In this document: positions 54,397 through 64,000 of the stretch, one piece after another
How positions within the stretch are numbered: the first letter of the stretch is position 1
Layout of the letters: the number at the start of each line of letters is the position of its first letter
Origin: Rhabdophis nuchalis
Taxonomy: Eukaryota; Chordata; Lepidosauria; Squamata; Natricidae
Assembly (NCBI GenBank): GCA_039707465.1
Contig: CM077648.1
Location: forward strand, 71,195,619-71,259,618
Direction of reading: 5' to 3'
Length of the DNA stretch: 64,000 bases
Notes under the pieces: model-generated
Database searches by the model: none
Seen by the model: the letters and a program-made list of their open reading frames with translations, nothing else
Told to the model about the DNA's origin: nothing
Translations under genes and position numbers: made by a program

Positions 54397-54725
54397 TAAA
54401 GGTAAAAGTAAAAGTTCCCCTTACACATATGTGCTCGATGTTTCAGACTCTTCGGGGAGTTGCTCATCTCCATCTCAAAGCCAAAGAGCCAGCGCTGTCC
54501 GAAGACGTCTCCATGGTCATGTAGCCAGCATGACTAAACACCGAAGGCGCACAGAACACTGTTAGCTTCCCACCAAAGGTGGTTCCTATTTTTCTACTTG
54601 CATTTTTACATGCTTTCAAGCTGTTGGGTTGGCAGAAGCTGGGACAAGTAACGGGAGCTCACTCATTATGCGGCACTAGGGATTGCCAAACAAGCTCAGC
54701 AACTTAGCCACTGAGGCACCATGCC
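54397..54725 (-). mobile_element. tRNA-derived SINE, Sauria/squamate type (second)
   Basis: Read on the minus strand: GGTGCCTCAGTGGCTAAG (A-box type), a decayed B-box in ...GGCAATCCCTAGTGCCGC, then GTTACTTGTCCCAGCTTC, AAATAGGAACCACCTTTGG, GCCTTCGGTGTTTAGTC, TCTTCGGACAGCGCTGGC and the 3' end CACATATGTGTAAGGGGAAC with TTTACC-type repeats. This is a common squamate SINE. Confidence 0.78.
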
Positions 54726-55697
54726 CCACCTCTTCTTTTGGTGTAATAGGATGGTTATATTGCATTGACTGGGATGATTTATGCTAATAAAGATAGGCAA
54801 TTTGGTGTCTGCTGTTGATGAATAATGTACACTTTTTTAAATCATAAAGTTTAAATAGAAATATTTAAAAAACATTGAGCATCATTGTTAACTTAGCAAA
54901 CAATCCTTTTAAACCTCTTTGCTGCTAATTCTTATGCTTGGGATAATTCAAACAGCTCAGAACTAAATTGTTTTTCTGTGAGATACTCCACCAAAATATT
55001 CTTAGTGAGTAGACCTCAAAGGGGAATGGAGAAACATTATTCTGTTCTCCTCCTCCTCCTCCTTACATATTCTCTGCCCTCCTCTCCTCCTTCCCCATTA
55101 CATTCCTATCCAGCCAGAATAAATCCTCCAGCAGCATTCTTTATCCATAGCTGTTTGATGTAGTTCCAGCAACTTCAAACACAAGAACGATCCAAACTCG
55201 TTAAAGTCGAAATGGCTGAGATTCCTCTGTCAAGGAACAGGCAATAGTCACAATGCAGTCTGATTGTTGTGAGTATGGCTGGATACGAAATGCCCTGGGA
55301 CAAACTGGCTGTACGGCCTTTCCAGCCCTTCTGTTTTGATGCATCTTTTGTAAATCTGTTACCAACTAAACAAGAGACAGAACCCCCCTGAGTAGCTTTA
55401 CTGCTGTACTAAAAACAATGTTATGGGAATAGAAGCTCAATGAGAGACACAGAAGAAAACTTCAAGGAGGGTCTGAATTAGTATGCTTGTATTGAAGGGG
55501 GTTGGCTGTCCTTAAGAATTTCACAGCCCTTCTTTTCAAGTCTTGGAACTGCCTTGCCCCTTTCGTACGCCGGCAGAGTGAGCTCATTCCTAAAACACAC
55601 GACTTTCTAGAATGCAGGGCCTTCCAGATGGTTTTTACCATTTCTCATTATTGCCAGACAGCATGGTTGAGGGTGTGGAGAGATATATTCCACATAC
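54726..55697. other. No recognised feature
   Basis: No credible exon, RNA gene or named repeat. CTCCTCCTCCTCC run near 55,050. Confidence 0.45.
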
Positions 55698-55705
55698 CTC
55701 TAAAG

Positions 55706-55840
55706 CAGGGGTCCCCAACCTTTGCAACTTTAAGTCTGAAGGACTTCAGCTCCCAGACTTCTCCAGCCAGCTTTGCTGGCTGGAGAATTCTGGGAGCTGA
55801 AGTCCTTCAGACTTAAAGTTGCAAAGGTTGGGGACCCCTG
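55706..55840. mobile_element. Palindromic hAT MITE, 135 bp, 8-bp target duplication
   Basis: CAGGGGTCCCCAACCTTTGC through CAGCTCCCAG is mirrored to GGTTGGGGACCCCTG, with only a short centre (CTCCAGCCAGCTTTGCTGGCTGGAG). CTCTAAAG flanks both ends (55,698-55,705 and 55,841-55,848). The whole element folds into one hairpin. Termini match the hAT form CAGNGGTCCCCAACC. Confidence 0.92.
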
Positions 55841-55848
55841 CTCTAAAG

Positions 55849-57280
55849 GATCCCATAGTGAAGAAGATTGTGCTGCAAATATACCACCTAGGAAATTATA
55901 CCACCTTCCTATTTCCCACAGGAATCATAAGAAACCACAGAACGCCACTCAAGTCACATTGCGTTTTCCTTGGTACTTACAATGACATTTTTAAATTTAA
56001 ATTATCCGGCTTCTTTCACATAGTATTACAGAGGAAAGGTCAAAGTTAATCACTTTCTGTTTGTAATCCTCCTGTATATAGTACTAAATAGTGATGAACA
56101 ACATAAGCAAAATATTTGTTGTGTGGTACCATTCATCACAAATTATTTGCACCCACATTGTGGTGAATTGTTAAAATCTTTATCAATGAAAAATAAAAAA
56201 AGTACTTCAGAATGTCATGTTCTTCCTTTTATTATTACTTGTCTAAATGGTAGAGATAAATAAGTTGTGAGCCTCTAAATTTAGTTGAATTCCAATTTCA
56301 GTCATTCCTAGTCAGCATGGCATTATCAAGGATAATGTGAGTTGTAATCCAACAACAATTGGACCTTGTGTTCAATTCTTGGTATTCTTGGTATTTCAAG
56401 GTAGGCAGTTATTTACATGTAACTTTTGTACTGACGAGTAGATAATATTTAATGAGATTCTTAATAGACCAGAATAGAGATAATATTTAATGAGATCCTG
56501 CCAGTAAAGCATAATAGGATGAGATCCTTCACTTTGGTGCAGAAATTATTGACATCCCAGTGGGCCATGAGAAAGCTGAGAGTCAGTGGGCTGGACCGAG
56601 CAAATGGCCACATGAGGCTCATCTTTGTAGATACTGCACAGAGGCATGGGAGGAAGATAGGCTATCTGGACATGCTGCACAGTCTGTGGGAATGTCGAGA
56701 GTCAGTGGGCTGGAGTGTGTGGCAGGCAGCTTGTCTTCACACAGCGGCACTGTGGGGGGAAGACAGGTGATCCTGATGCACCTCGTGGGCCACAGACAAG
56801 CTGAGAGATGATGGGATGGAGTGGGCAGGAAGCCATGGGAGGTTTATCTTGCATCTCTTGGTTTGCCTGAGGCCTGTCCAGCATGTCAGGATCAGTTGCC
56901 TTCCCTCCCGTGCCTCTGCCTCCGTCTGCTGCTGGTGCCACTGTGCAAAGATGAGTCTCCTGCAGCTGCCAGCCTGTTCCGGCCTACTGACTTTCAGTTT
57001 AGTTTAGTTTTAGTTTTAATTCGATTTATATCCCGCCCTTCTCCACGAAAGACCCAGCCTGCGCAGCACATCTGAATCGCGTGCTCCCACCGTGTCTCTG
57101 CCTCCATCTGCTGCTTGGACACATAATCAACTCATCTGCCCTGCATGAGTTGCACAGCCCCAGAATGTACCAACCAAGGGGTCAGCAGACTGCAGATGCT
57201 GCTGGACACTATTGGTCACTGCACTTGCCACCTGGGTGTACGCCAGGGGGTGGGGCATCCAGCCAGGCTGACCACCCTGA
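55849..57280. other. Mostly unassigned; degenerate GTCAGTGGGCTGGA repeats and an L2 tail scrap
   Basis: GAGAGTCAGTGGGCTGGA occurs near 56,576 and 56,699, with a degraded third at about 56,800, spacing 105-125 bp. At 57,020-57,060 GATTTATATCCCGCCCTTCTCC is an L2 3' scrap (minus strand). No exon recognised. Confidence 0.4.
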
Positions 57281-57282
57281 TA

Positions 57283-57352
57283 CTGTGTTTCCCTGGTGCT
57301 TAATTTGGAGCCCAAAAATATAAGACTGGGTCTTATTTTCGGTGAAACATAG
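57283..57352. mobile_element. Short mariner-type MITE (AAAATAAGAC family)
   Basis: CTGTGTTTCCCTGG...AATATAAGACTGGGTCTTATTTTCGGTGAAACATAG, a near-complete inverted repeat, an internally deleted relative of the element at 24,822. Confidence 0.65.
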
Positions 57353-58387
57353 GTAGAAAATGTAGTCAGAAGGAGTGGTGGTGCTGAAGCATCCACAAAC
57401 TTATCAAATTTTATTGTCACAGGAGTCCTGGGTCCCAGCATTTTATAAATTACACCATTTGAGTTATCATGCTTCAATAATTGTTGTCCTATTCTCTTCT
57501 TTGCCATACAATCTATTAAGTGAATCCAATAATTAAATGAATGCGCAGAGACATCTAATTACTCTTCCACAGCAACTTCTGGTTGTCTTAGATTCAGTAG
57601 GATTCATTTTCGAAAAAGGAAAAAAAGTACAAGGTAACAAATCACAAATTTCTCAGAACCACATTGCAGCAAGGACAACAACAGCAGATTAAAATGTTGA
57701 AAGTTATAGGCTACACCAATCATATGTTATTATGCTATTTCATTTTAATAGGTAAAATATTCAAAATGTATATATTGTATTATTTTTCTTTGTGGTCTAG
57801 CCATCACATTCTAGCTCTAGTTAAGTGATTTACTGTGCAACTTAATGCCTTTCAGCTTTTAGTTAGATAAAAGAGATCACAGAACAAGCTGCCCAAAAAA
57901 ACCCAAAAACCCCTTACCCCAACATTTTTTCCAGCAAAGATTTTGGCAAACAGTAGAGAGCCCAGCTTAGCAGAGAGTTGAGGAAGGATCACTTAACTTT
58001 CTTTGATTCCATGTTCTCAACAGGAAAAGGTTTGTAAGTTTGTGACCATTGGGTCTCCTTCAACACTCCAGGTCTTCAACAGATCATTTTGAATACTGGA
58101 CATCCAGAGGATTTGTTTATTGTGTTTGAGATATATTCATTCAGTGCTAGCAAAAAGCCCAAGTTTTGCATGGTTTTCTGCAATGACTTCCAGAAGGGTA
58201 CCACTGAACCTCACCTGAGCAGGCCAGGATGGTGAATGAATTATAGATTTCAACTGATATTTTCATATTTTCCTCTCCTTTACCAGAATTATGTGATTAA
58301 ACCTGAAAGAAGTACAAGAGCCTTAGGCAAGTAGTTTAACTGGGAATCTATTAACTTAGACCTTTTGCAGCCTGTTTCTAGCCTCTA
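57353..58387. other. No recognised feature
   Basis: A/T-rich, no gene or named repeat. Ends TCTA directly at the Tc1-like terminus, supplying its TA. Confidence 0.45.
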
Positions 58388-58640
58388 CAGGTGAAACTCG
58401 AAAAATTAGAATAACGTGCAAAAGTTCTATTTCAGTAATGCAACTTAAAAGGTGAAACTAATATATGAGATCAGACTCATTACATGCAAAGCAAGATAGT
58501 TCAAGCCATGATTTGCCATAATTGTAATGATTATGGCATACAGCTCATGAAAACCCCAAATCCACAATCTCAGAAAATTAGAATATTACATTCAATCAAT
58601 AAAACAAGGATTGTACATAGAACGATATCAGACCTCTGAA

Positions 58641-58679
58641 AAGTGTAAGCATGCATATGTACTATGCATGCTTACACTT
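58641..58679. repeat. 16-bp inverted repeat at the L2-g 5' junction
   Basis: AAGTGTAAGCATGCAT (58,641-58,656) and ATGCATGCTTACACTT (58,664-58,679) with a 7-bp spacer. The left half belongs to the Tc1 arm; the right half seems to be a copied-back filler at the L2 insertion point. Confidence 0.75.
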
Positions 58680-58759
58680 AAGATATGTAAGATCTTAACC
58701 TTTTATCCAGCGTGGTCTCTGTATTACCTAGCATGTACTCAAGGGCCTGCCTTCTCTCG

Positions 58760-58783
58760 CTGCGAGAGTCCCCCCTCTCGCAG
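58760..58783 (+). promoter_or_regulatory. Conserved 5'-UTR hairpin of L2 (copy L2-g)
   Basis: CTGCGAGAG, loop TCCCCC, CTCTCGCAG; third occurrence in the window. Confidence 0.7.
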
Positions 58784-59024
58784 GTATGGCCCGCTGTGTT
58801 ATCAAGGGCACACTTTGATGAGGGACTAGTAAGTCAGGAGAAGTGGCGAAAGCGCAGGTGTAGGGGTTTTTTAGTAAAAAAACTGTTGTCTATTTTAGGG
58901 GCTACCAGGGAGGGGGGGAGGGTATAGACAGGTTGAGACTAGCAAGAAGGGAACGGGCCAAGCCAGCAGACGACGGAGGGAGGCGGATGGTTCCGCTAAG
59001 AGGGGGGATACAGGGGTCGTTTCC

Positions 59025-61970
59025 ATGGAGGGCCTACCCATCGAGAGGGTGGCAGGGAGAGGCAGATCCGATGGGAGACAAGTTCTATCCTCCCAGTTGG
59101 GGGCACAAGGCCGATGGTTACAAACGGTCAAGTGCCACAACCCCCGCAGGCTAGGTGGTCAGGGAGTACAGAGCCAGGGCCTACGGCTGATGTTTTGCAA
59201 TGCCAGGTCCGTGGTCAACAAAGCCCCCCTCATCCATGACCTCGTGTCCGAGGGGGAGCCGGACCTGGTAGGAATTGCGGAGACCTGGTTGGGCCACGAG
59301 GGAGGACTCCCCCTCGTTGAAATGTGCTCACCAGGTTACCGCACTTTTCATCAGCCTCGGGCCCTAGGCAGGGGTGGTGGGGTAGCGGTTATTATTAGGG
59401 AAGGTCTGGAGCCGAGAGAGACCATTGTGCCACAGACTACCGGTTGTGAGTCCCTCTGCGTGAAGTGGGGCCTAGGGAGGCAGTTGGGCTTGCTAGTTGT
59501 ATACCTGGCTCCCCGCTATGTAACAGCAGCCCTGCCCGAGCTCCTCGAGGTGATCGCTACGATGGCAGTTGAGACCCCCAGACTTTTAGTCATGGGGGAC
59601 TTTAATCTGCCATCGGCGGGCAAATCATCCGGGGTAGCTCGGGAGTTCATGGCTTCCATGACGGCCATGGACCTGACCCAACTAATTCAAGGCCCCACTC
59701 ACGAGGGTGGACATACACCGGATCTCATCTTTGTCTCAGGCCAATGGAAGAGTGATCTGGGTATAGGGGATATAGTCATCACGTCCCTGTCATGGACAGA
59801 CCACTCACTTCTCCAGCTCGACTTTCCAACCGCTGCCCCTCACCGCGGGGAGGCGGAACCTGAGTCACCTATTTGGTTCCGCCCCAGGCGCCTGATGTAC
59901 CCTGATGGGTTCCAGACGGCGCTTGGGCCACTTCCTGTACCCCTGACCCACGCCCCGATGGAGGACCTCGTGGCCGCATGGAATAGGGTCACGCCCTTGC
60001 GGCCTCTCTTGCGGCGGCGAGCCACCCTGGCTCCTTGGTTTACCGAGGAGCTGAGGGTGATGAAACGCCACAAGAGATGCCTAGAGAGAAGATGGAGGTC
60101 TACCCGTTCTGAATCTGACCGGACACAGGTAAGAGCCCATTTACGGACTTACATTGTGGCGCTGAGAGTGGCCAAACGTCATCATTGTGCCACTCTCATA
60201 GCATCCGCAGAAAACCGCCCTGCCGCCCTGTTTAGGGTGACCGGCTCCCTCCTTCAACAGAGGGTGCGGGAAGCCCCGCTACAGGGTAGAGCAGAGGAAT
60301 TTGTGATTTTTCTGCAGGAGAAAATCGCTCAGATACAGAATGAGTTAGCCTCCATTGATGGCCCAGTGGGATGCCACGAGACAGATCTTGTTTGGGAGGA
60401 GTTTGACTCCGTTACTTCCGAGGATATGGACAGGTTACATGGGCGACTGCGAGCCACCACATGTTTATTGGACCCGTGTCCCTCCTGGCTTGTACTGGCA
60501 TCCTGGGAGGTGACATGAGGCTGGCTCCAAGAGGTTGTCAACGCATCCTTAAGTGAGGGTTCCTTGCCTGCTTCCCTAAAAGAGGCTATGGTGAGGCCCC
60601 TCCTTAAGAAGCCCTCTTTGGATCCAGCTTTATTAACCAACTATCGTCCAGTCTCCAACCTTCCCTTTTTGGCGAAGGTTGTTGAGAGTGTGGTGGCACA
60701 ACAGTTTCCCCGTCACCTGGAGGAAGTTGATTATCTAGACCCACGTCAGTCCGGCTTTCGGCCCGGGCATAGCACCGAGACGGCATTGGTCGTGTTGGTC
60801 GATGATCTCTGGAGGGCCAGAGATGGGGGTTGCTCCTCCATCCTGGTCCTATTAGACCTCTCGGCGGCTTTCGATACCATCGACCATGGTATCCTATTGC
60901 ATCGGCTGGAGGGGTTGGGGGTGGGAGGCACCGTTTTACGGTGGTTCTCCTCCTACCTCTCTGGCCGATCGCAATTTGTGTTGGCAGGAGAGCAGAGGTC
61001 GACCTCGAGACCCCTCATATGTGGGGTGCCTCAGGGGTCGGTCCTCTCACCTCTCCTGTTCAACACATATATGAAGTCGCTGGGTGAGATCATCCGTGGC
61101 TTTGGGGTAGAGTACCATCTCTACGCTGATGATACTCAGCTGTATATATCTACCCCAAACCACCCCAACGATGCCGTAGCGGTGATGTGCCAGTACCTGG
61201 AAGCCGTACGGATCTGGATGGGAAGTAACGGACTCAGACTCAACCCGACCAAGACCGAGTGACTGTGGTTTCCGGCTGCCCGATTCAACCAGCTGATTCC
61301 ATCGCTGGCCATAGGGGGCGAACATCTTGCCCCTGTGGATGGGGCGCGCAACTTGGGTGTCCTCCTGGATGCCCGGCTGTCCATGGAAGATCAAGTGACA
61401 GCCGTGGCCAGGAGGGCGTTTTACCAGGTTCGCCTCGTTCACCAGTTGCGCCCCCTATTGGATCGGGACGCCCTTCGCACAGTCACTCATGCTCTCGTGA
61501 CATCCCGACTGGACTATTGTAACTCTCTCTACATGGGGCTCCCCTTGAGGTGCACCCGAAGACTTCAGCTGGTCCAGAATGCAGCCGCGCGAGCAATAAT
61601 GGGTACCGCAAGGTATACCCATGTAACACCGCTCTTGCGCGAGCTGCACTGGCTACCTGTCGTCTTTCGGGTGCGCTTCAAGGTGCTAGTTCTCATCTTT
61701 AAACCGCTCCATGGCTCGGGACCTAGCTATCTGCGGGATCGGATTCTGCCCCATACGTCCCTACGGCCGATTCGCTCCCACAGAGAGGGACTTCTCTGGG
61801 TGCCGTCCACTAGACTTTGTCAGCGGGCGACGCCCAGGGGAAGGGCCTTCTCTGTGGCGGGCCCAGCCCTCTGGAACGACCTTCCCCCCGACATTAGAAC
61901 AACTACGGACCTCCGCTCCTTCCGTCAGAAATTAAAAACTCACTTTTTCTGCTTGGCCAGCCTAGGTTAG
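59025..61970 (+). pseudogene. L2-g endonuclease-reverse transcriptase ORF, two stop codons only
   Basis: One frame of about 982 codons. Endonuclease: [63 protein letters not shown]. Linker: WFRPRRLMYPDGFQTALGP. Reverse transcriptase: [66 protein letters not shown] (about 61,122) and the C-terminal blocks to LRSFRQKLKTHFF. The frame is interrupted only by TGA at 60,516-60,518 (sister copies have CGA, a CpG transition) and TGA at 61,260-61,262 (sister copies have TGG). Met at 59,025 is the first in frame; the true start could be elsewhere. Compared with other copies, HTLDL reads HTPDL and about eight linker residues are missing near 59,975. Confidence 0.88.
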
Positions 61971-62145
61971 TCTCTACCTCAGGGGTTAGGGAATGTTAAT
62001 TTTAAAAATGGGGATTTTAGTGCAGGGACAGTTGATTTAATCTGTTTTTATTGTATTTATTCATGTATATATTTTATGTTGTTTTAATTTTTCCCTGTGC
62101 ACCGCTCCGAGTCCCCTTGGGGAGAGGACGCGGTATATAAGTAAA

Positions 62146-62176
<31 letters not shown>

Positions 62177-62185
62177 CTCAGTATT

Positions 62186-62580
62186 TTGGGCCCCTTTTGC
62201 AGCAATTACTGCTTCAATGTGGTGTGGCATGGAAGCTATCAGCCTGTGGCACTGCTGAGGTGTTATGGAAGATCAGCATATTTCAATAGCGGCCTTCAGC
62301 TCTTCTGCATTGTTCGATCCCATGCCTCTCATCTTTCTCTTGGCAATGCCCCATAGATTCTCTACAGGGTTCAGGTCAGGCGAGTTTGCTGGCCAATCAA
62401 GCACAGTAATCCCATGGTCATTGAACCAGGTTTTGGTGCTTTTAACAGTGTAGGCAGCTGGAAAATGAAGTCAGCATGCCCATAAAGCTTGTCTGCAGAA
62501 AGAAGCATGAAGTGCTCCAAAATCTCCTGGTAGACAGCTGTGTTGACCTTGGAGTTAATGAAGCACAGTGGTCCAAGATC
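62186..62580 (-). pseudogene. Tc1-like transposase, C-terminal half, left arm
   Basis: Minus-strand translation has VNTAVYQEILEHFMLLSADK and YGHADFIFQ, then the region of the acidic catalytic motif, with frameshifts before the C-terminal IASMPCHIEAVI-type end near 62,200. Mirror image of the right arm at about 63,050-63,444. Confidence 0.8.
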
Positions 62581-63444
62581 CTGTTGCTCAGTGGTCCAAA
62601 GTCTTCTTTTCTGATGAGAGCAACTTTTGCATCTCATTTGGAAACCAAGGACCCAGAGTATGGAGGAAGAATGGAGAGGCACACATTGCAAGATGCTTGA
62701 AGTCCAGTGTGAAGTTTCCATAGACTGTGTTGAATTGAATTGAATTGAATGTTTATTTGTATACCGCTCCCTCTCCCCGAAGAGACTCGGGGCGGTGCAC
62801 AGGGAATATAAAACATAAAAACATACAACAATATAAATATCTAAAATTAGATTAAATTACAATAACCCTGCACTAAAACCTAAAAAACCTAAAACACTAA
62901 ACTCCCTAAAAACCCAATTAAAAATTTAAATGTACAGACTGGAGGTGTGAAAGATAGATTAGGCCAGGCCGGCCAGTTGGAAGAAATATGTTTTGATATG
63001 TGTTGATTTGGGGACCCATGTCATCTGCTGGTGTTGGTCCACTATGCTTCATTAAGTTCAGGGTCAATGCAGCTGTCTACCAGGAGATTTTGGAACACTT
63101 CATGCTTCCTTCCGCAGATGAGTTTTATGGGGATGCTGACTTCATTTTCTAGCAGAACTTGGCACCTGCCCACACTGCCAAAAGCACCAAAACCTGGTTC
63201 AATGACCGTGGGATTACTGTGTTTGATTGGCCAGCAAACTCGCCTGAACCCCATCAAGAATCTATGGGGCACTGCCAAGAGAAAGATGAGAGACATGAGA
63301 CCAAACAATGCAGAAGAGCTGAAGGCCGCTATTGAAGCATCCTGGTCTTCCATAACACCTCAGCAGTGCCACAGGCTGATAGCTTCCATGCCATGCCACA
63401 TTGAGGCAGTAATTGCAGCAAAAGGGGGCCAAACCAAGTACTGA
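62581..63444 (+). pseudogene. Tc1-like transposase, catalytic and C-terminal part, right arm
   Basis: VFFSDESNFCISFGN-type sequence (about 62,590-62,640; second catalytic Asp region), an L2 tail at 62,728-63,000, then VNAAVYQEILEHFMLPSADE, an in-frame stop where FIF is followed by TAG, LAPAHTAKSTKTWFND, WPANSPEP and, in another frame, NPIKNLWGTAKRKMRDM and TPQQCHRLIASMPCHIEAVI to the stop at 63,444. In the DD34E family NPIENLW holds the catalytic Glu; here it is Lys (NPIKNLW), so the site is lost. The N-terminal DNA-binding domain is absent. Confidence 0.85.
62728..63000 (-). mobile_element. L2 3' piece with TTGAA tail, in the Tc1 element
   Basis: (TTGAA)n, then ACCGCTCCCTCTCCCCGAAG and GGGGCGGTGCACAGGG, 3' UTR, to GGCCAGGCCGGCCAG (end of the ORF). 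Strongly 5'-truncated. Confidence 0.85.
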
Positions 63445-63693
63445 GTACATATGCATGCTTATACTTTTCAGAGGTCCGATATTGTTCTATGTACAATCTT
63501 TGTTGCGAGCTTGTTGCAATCCTTATAGCAAGCTGTTCACCATAATTATCACAATTATGACAAATCATGGCTTGAACTATCTTGCTTTGCATGTAATGAG
63601 TCTTATCTCATATATTAGTTTCACCTTTTAAGTTGCATTACTGAAATAAATGAACTTTTGCACGATATTCTAATTTTTTGAGTTTCACCTGTA

Positions 63694-64000
63694 TGTTTTA
63701 AGGCAGAATTTGGCACCAAAGAACTGTTTAAAATGTTACTACTATAAGACCCCAGGAGAGCATAAATAAACATGGATTAATATTAAGCATAAAGAGGTAT
63801 AAAAAGTGGGGGGAAACAACCTGTATTCCCATACCAAATGAAGACTGGGCTTTAGAGAAAAAGCTTGTTTTGAAGAAAATTAGCCAAGGTTTCAGAAAAA
63901 AAGATCAAACTATTACCACATATTTTCTCTAGTTGTTCATGGGACCAATCTTGGTAACTTATTTTCCTTCATGAATCCTGAAAGGTATTCCTTGAAGGAT
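63694..64000. other. No recognised feature
   Basis: A/T-rich end of the window, no exon or repeat seen. Confidence 0.5.

Larger units (their letters stand above)
58664..62173 (+). mobile_element. L2 LINE (L2-g), nearly complete and young
   Basis: Contains the 5' hairpin, one long ORF, and a 3' UTR with CACCGCTCCGAGTCCCCTTGG...GACGCGGTATATAAG, ending in (ATTG)n. The Tc1 arm breaks at GTACT and resumes ACTCAGTATTTTGG, a 3-bp overlap at most. No frameshift in the ORF. Confidence 0.88.
58388..63691. mobile_element. Tc1/mariner element with long palindromic structure, split by L2 copies
   Basis: Terminal repeats CAGGTGAAACTCGAAAAATT and, inverted, CAGGTGAAACTCAAAAAATT, each next to TA (58,386-58,387 and 63,692-63,693). 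After removing L2-g (58,664-62,173) and an L2 tail (62,728-63,000) the inverted similarity continues inward: 58,388-58,663 plus 62,174-about 62,580 mirrors about 63,020-63,691. Both arms carry the C-terminal half of the same transposase pointing outward, so this is a fold-back of two right-hand ends. Confidence 0.85.

Noticed and set aside
56519..56811. Overlapping ORFs of 83 codons with similar start and stop
   Set aside because: They cover a degenerate tandem repeat (GTCAGTGGGCTGGA); no domain or splice evidence.

Overview
The window is vertebrate nuclear DNA from a squamate reptile (lizard or snake). The call rests on the repeat mix: L2-clade, CR1 and L1 LINEs, a Penelope-like element, tRNA-derived SINEs of the squamate type, hAT and Tc1/mariner elements and GATA microsatellites. 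There is no complete host gene. The only host coding sequence I recognise is one spliced exon resembling glucoside xylosyltransferase 1 (GXYLT1) at 16,498-16,670, minus strand. Nearly everything else is satellite or layered transposons. Species cannot be set from sequence alone.

Layout. 1-4,650: satellite with a 746-bp higher-order repeat (166+166+207+207 bp). 4,651-5,154 and 9,428-9,830: older, diverged monomers of the same satellite, split by a near full-length L2 LINE (5,155-9,427) with a GC-rich 5' region. 9,831-11,158: a second satellite (about 97-bp units). 11,159-23,684: one full-length L1 (minus strand) inserted into that second satellite, flanked by a 17-bp duplication, and itself opened by a 6.5-kb insertion (13,155-19,680) bounded by a perfect 16-bp duplication. 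That inner insertion carries the two ends of an L1-derived element in opposite orientations, CR1, L2 and hAT pieces, and the GXYLT1-like exon.

23,685-34,170: mostly non-coding sequence with a MITE, a solo-LTR-like segment, an L2 copy (27,088-30,443), a small hAT element and CR1. 34,172-52,985: a Penelope-like element in inverted (fold-back) arrangement, whose plus-strand arm is split by a nest of L2 copies: L2-f contains L2-d, which contains L2-ac, which contains L2-b, plus a recent 889-bp tandem duplication, a solo LTR and an L2 tail. An ORF1-only L1 derivative (HAL1-like, 50,306-52,288) with a perfect 16-bp target duplication sits near its right end.

52,986-58,387: microsatellite, an old L2, two tRNA-type SINEs, a palindromic hAT MITE and sequence without recognisable genes. 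58,388-63,691: a Tc1/mariner element with TA flanks and an unusual long-palindrome structure, split by a young L2 copy (two in-frame stops in about 980 codons). 63,694-64,000: nothing recognised.

The genes do not form a pathway. The window is best read as a record of successive insertions: the nesting gives relative ages, with Penelope, L1-A and the second satellite older and L2-b, L2-g and the HAL1-like copy among the youngest.
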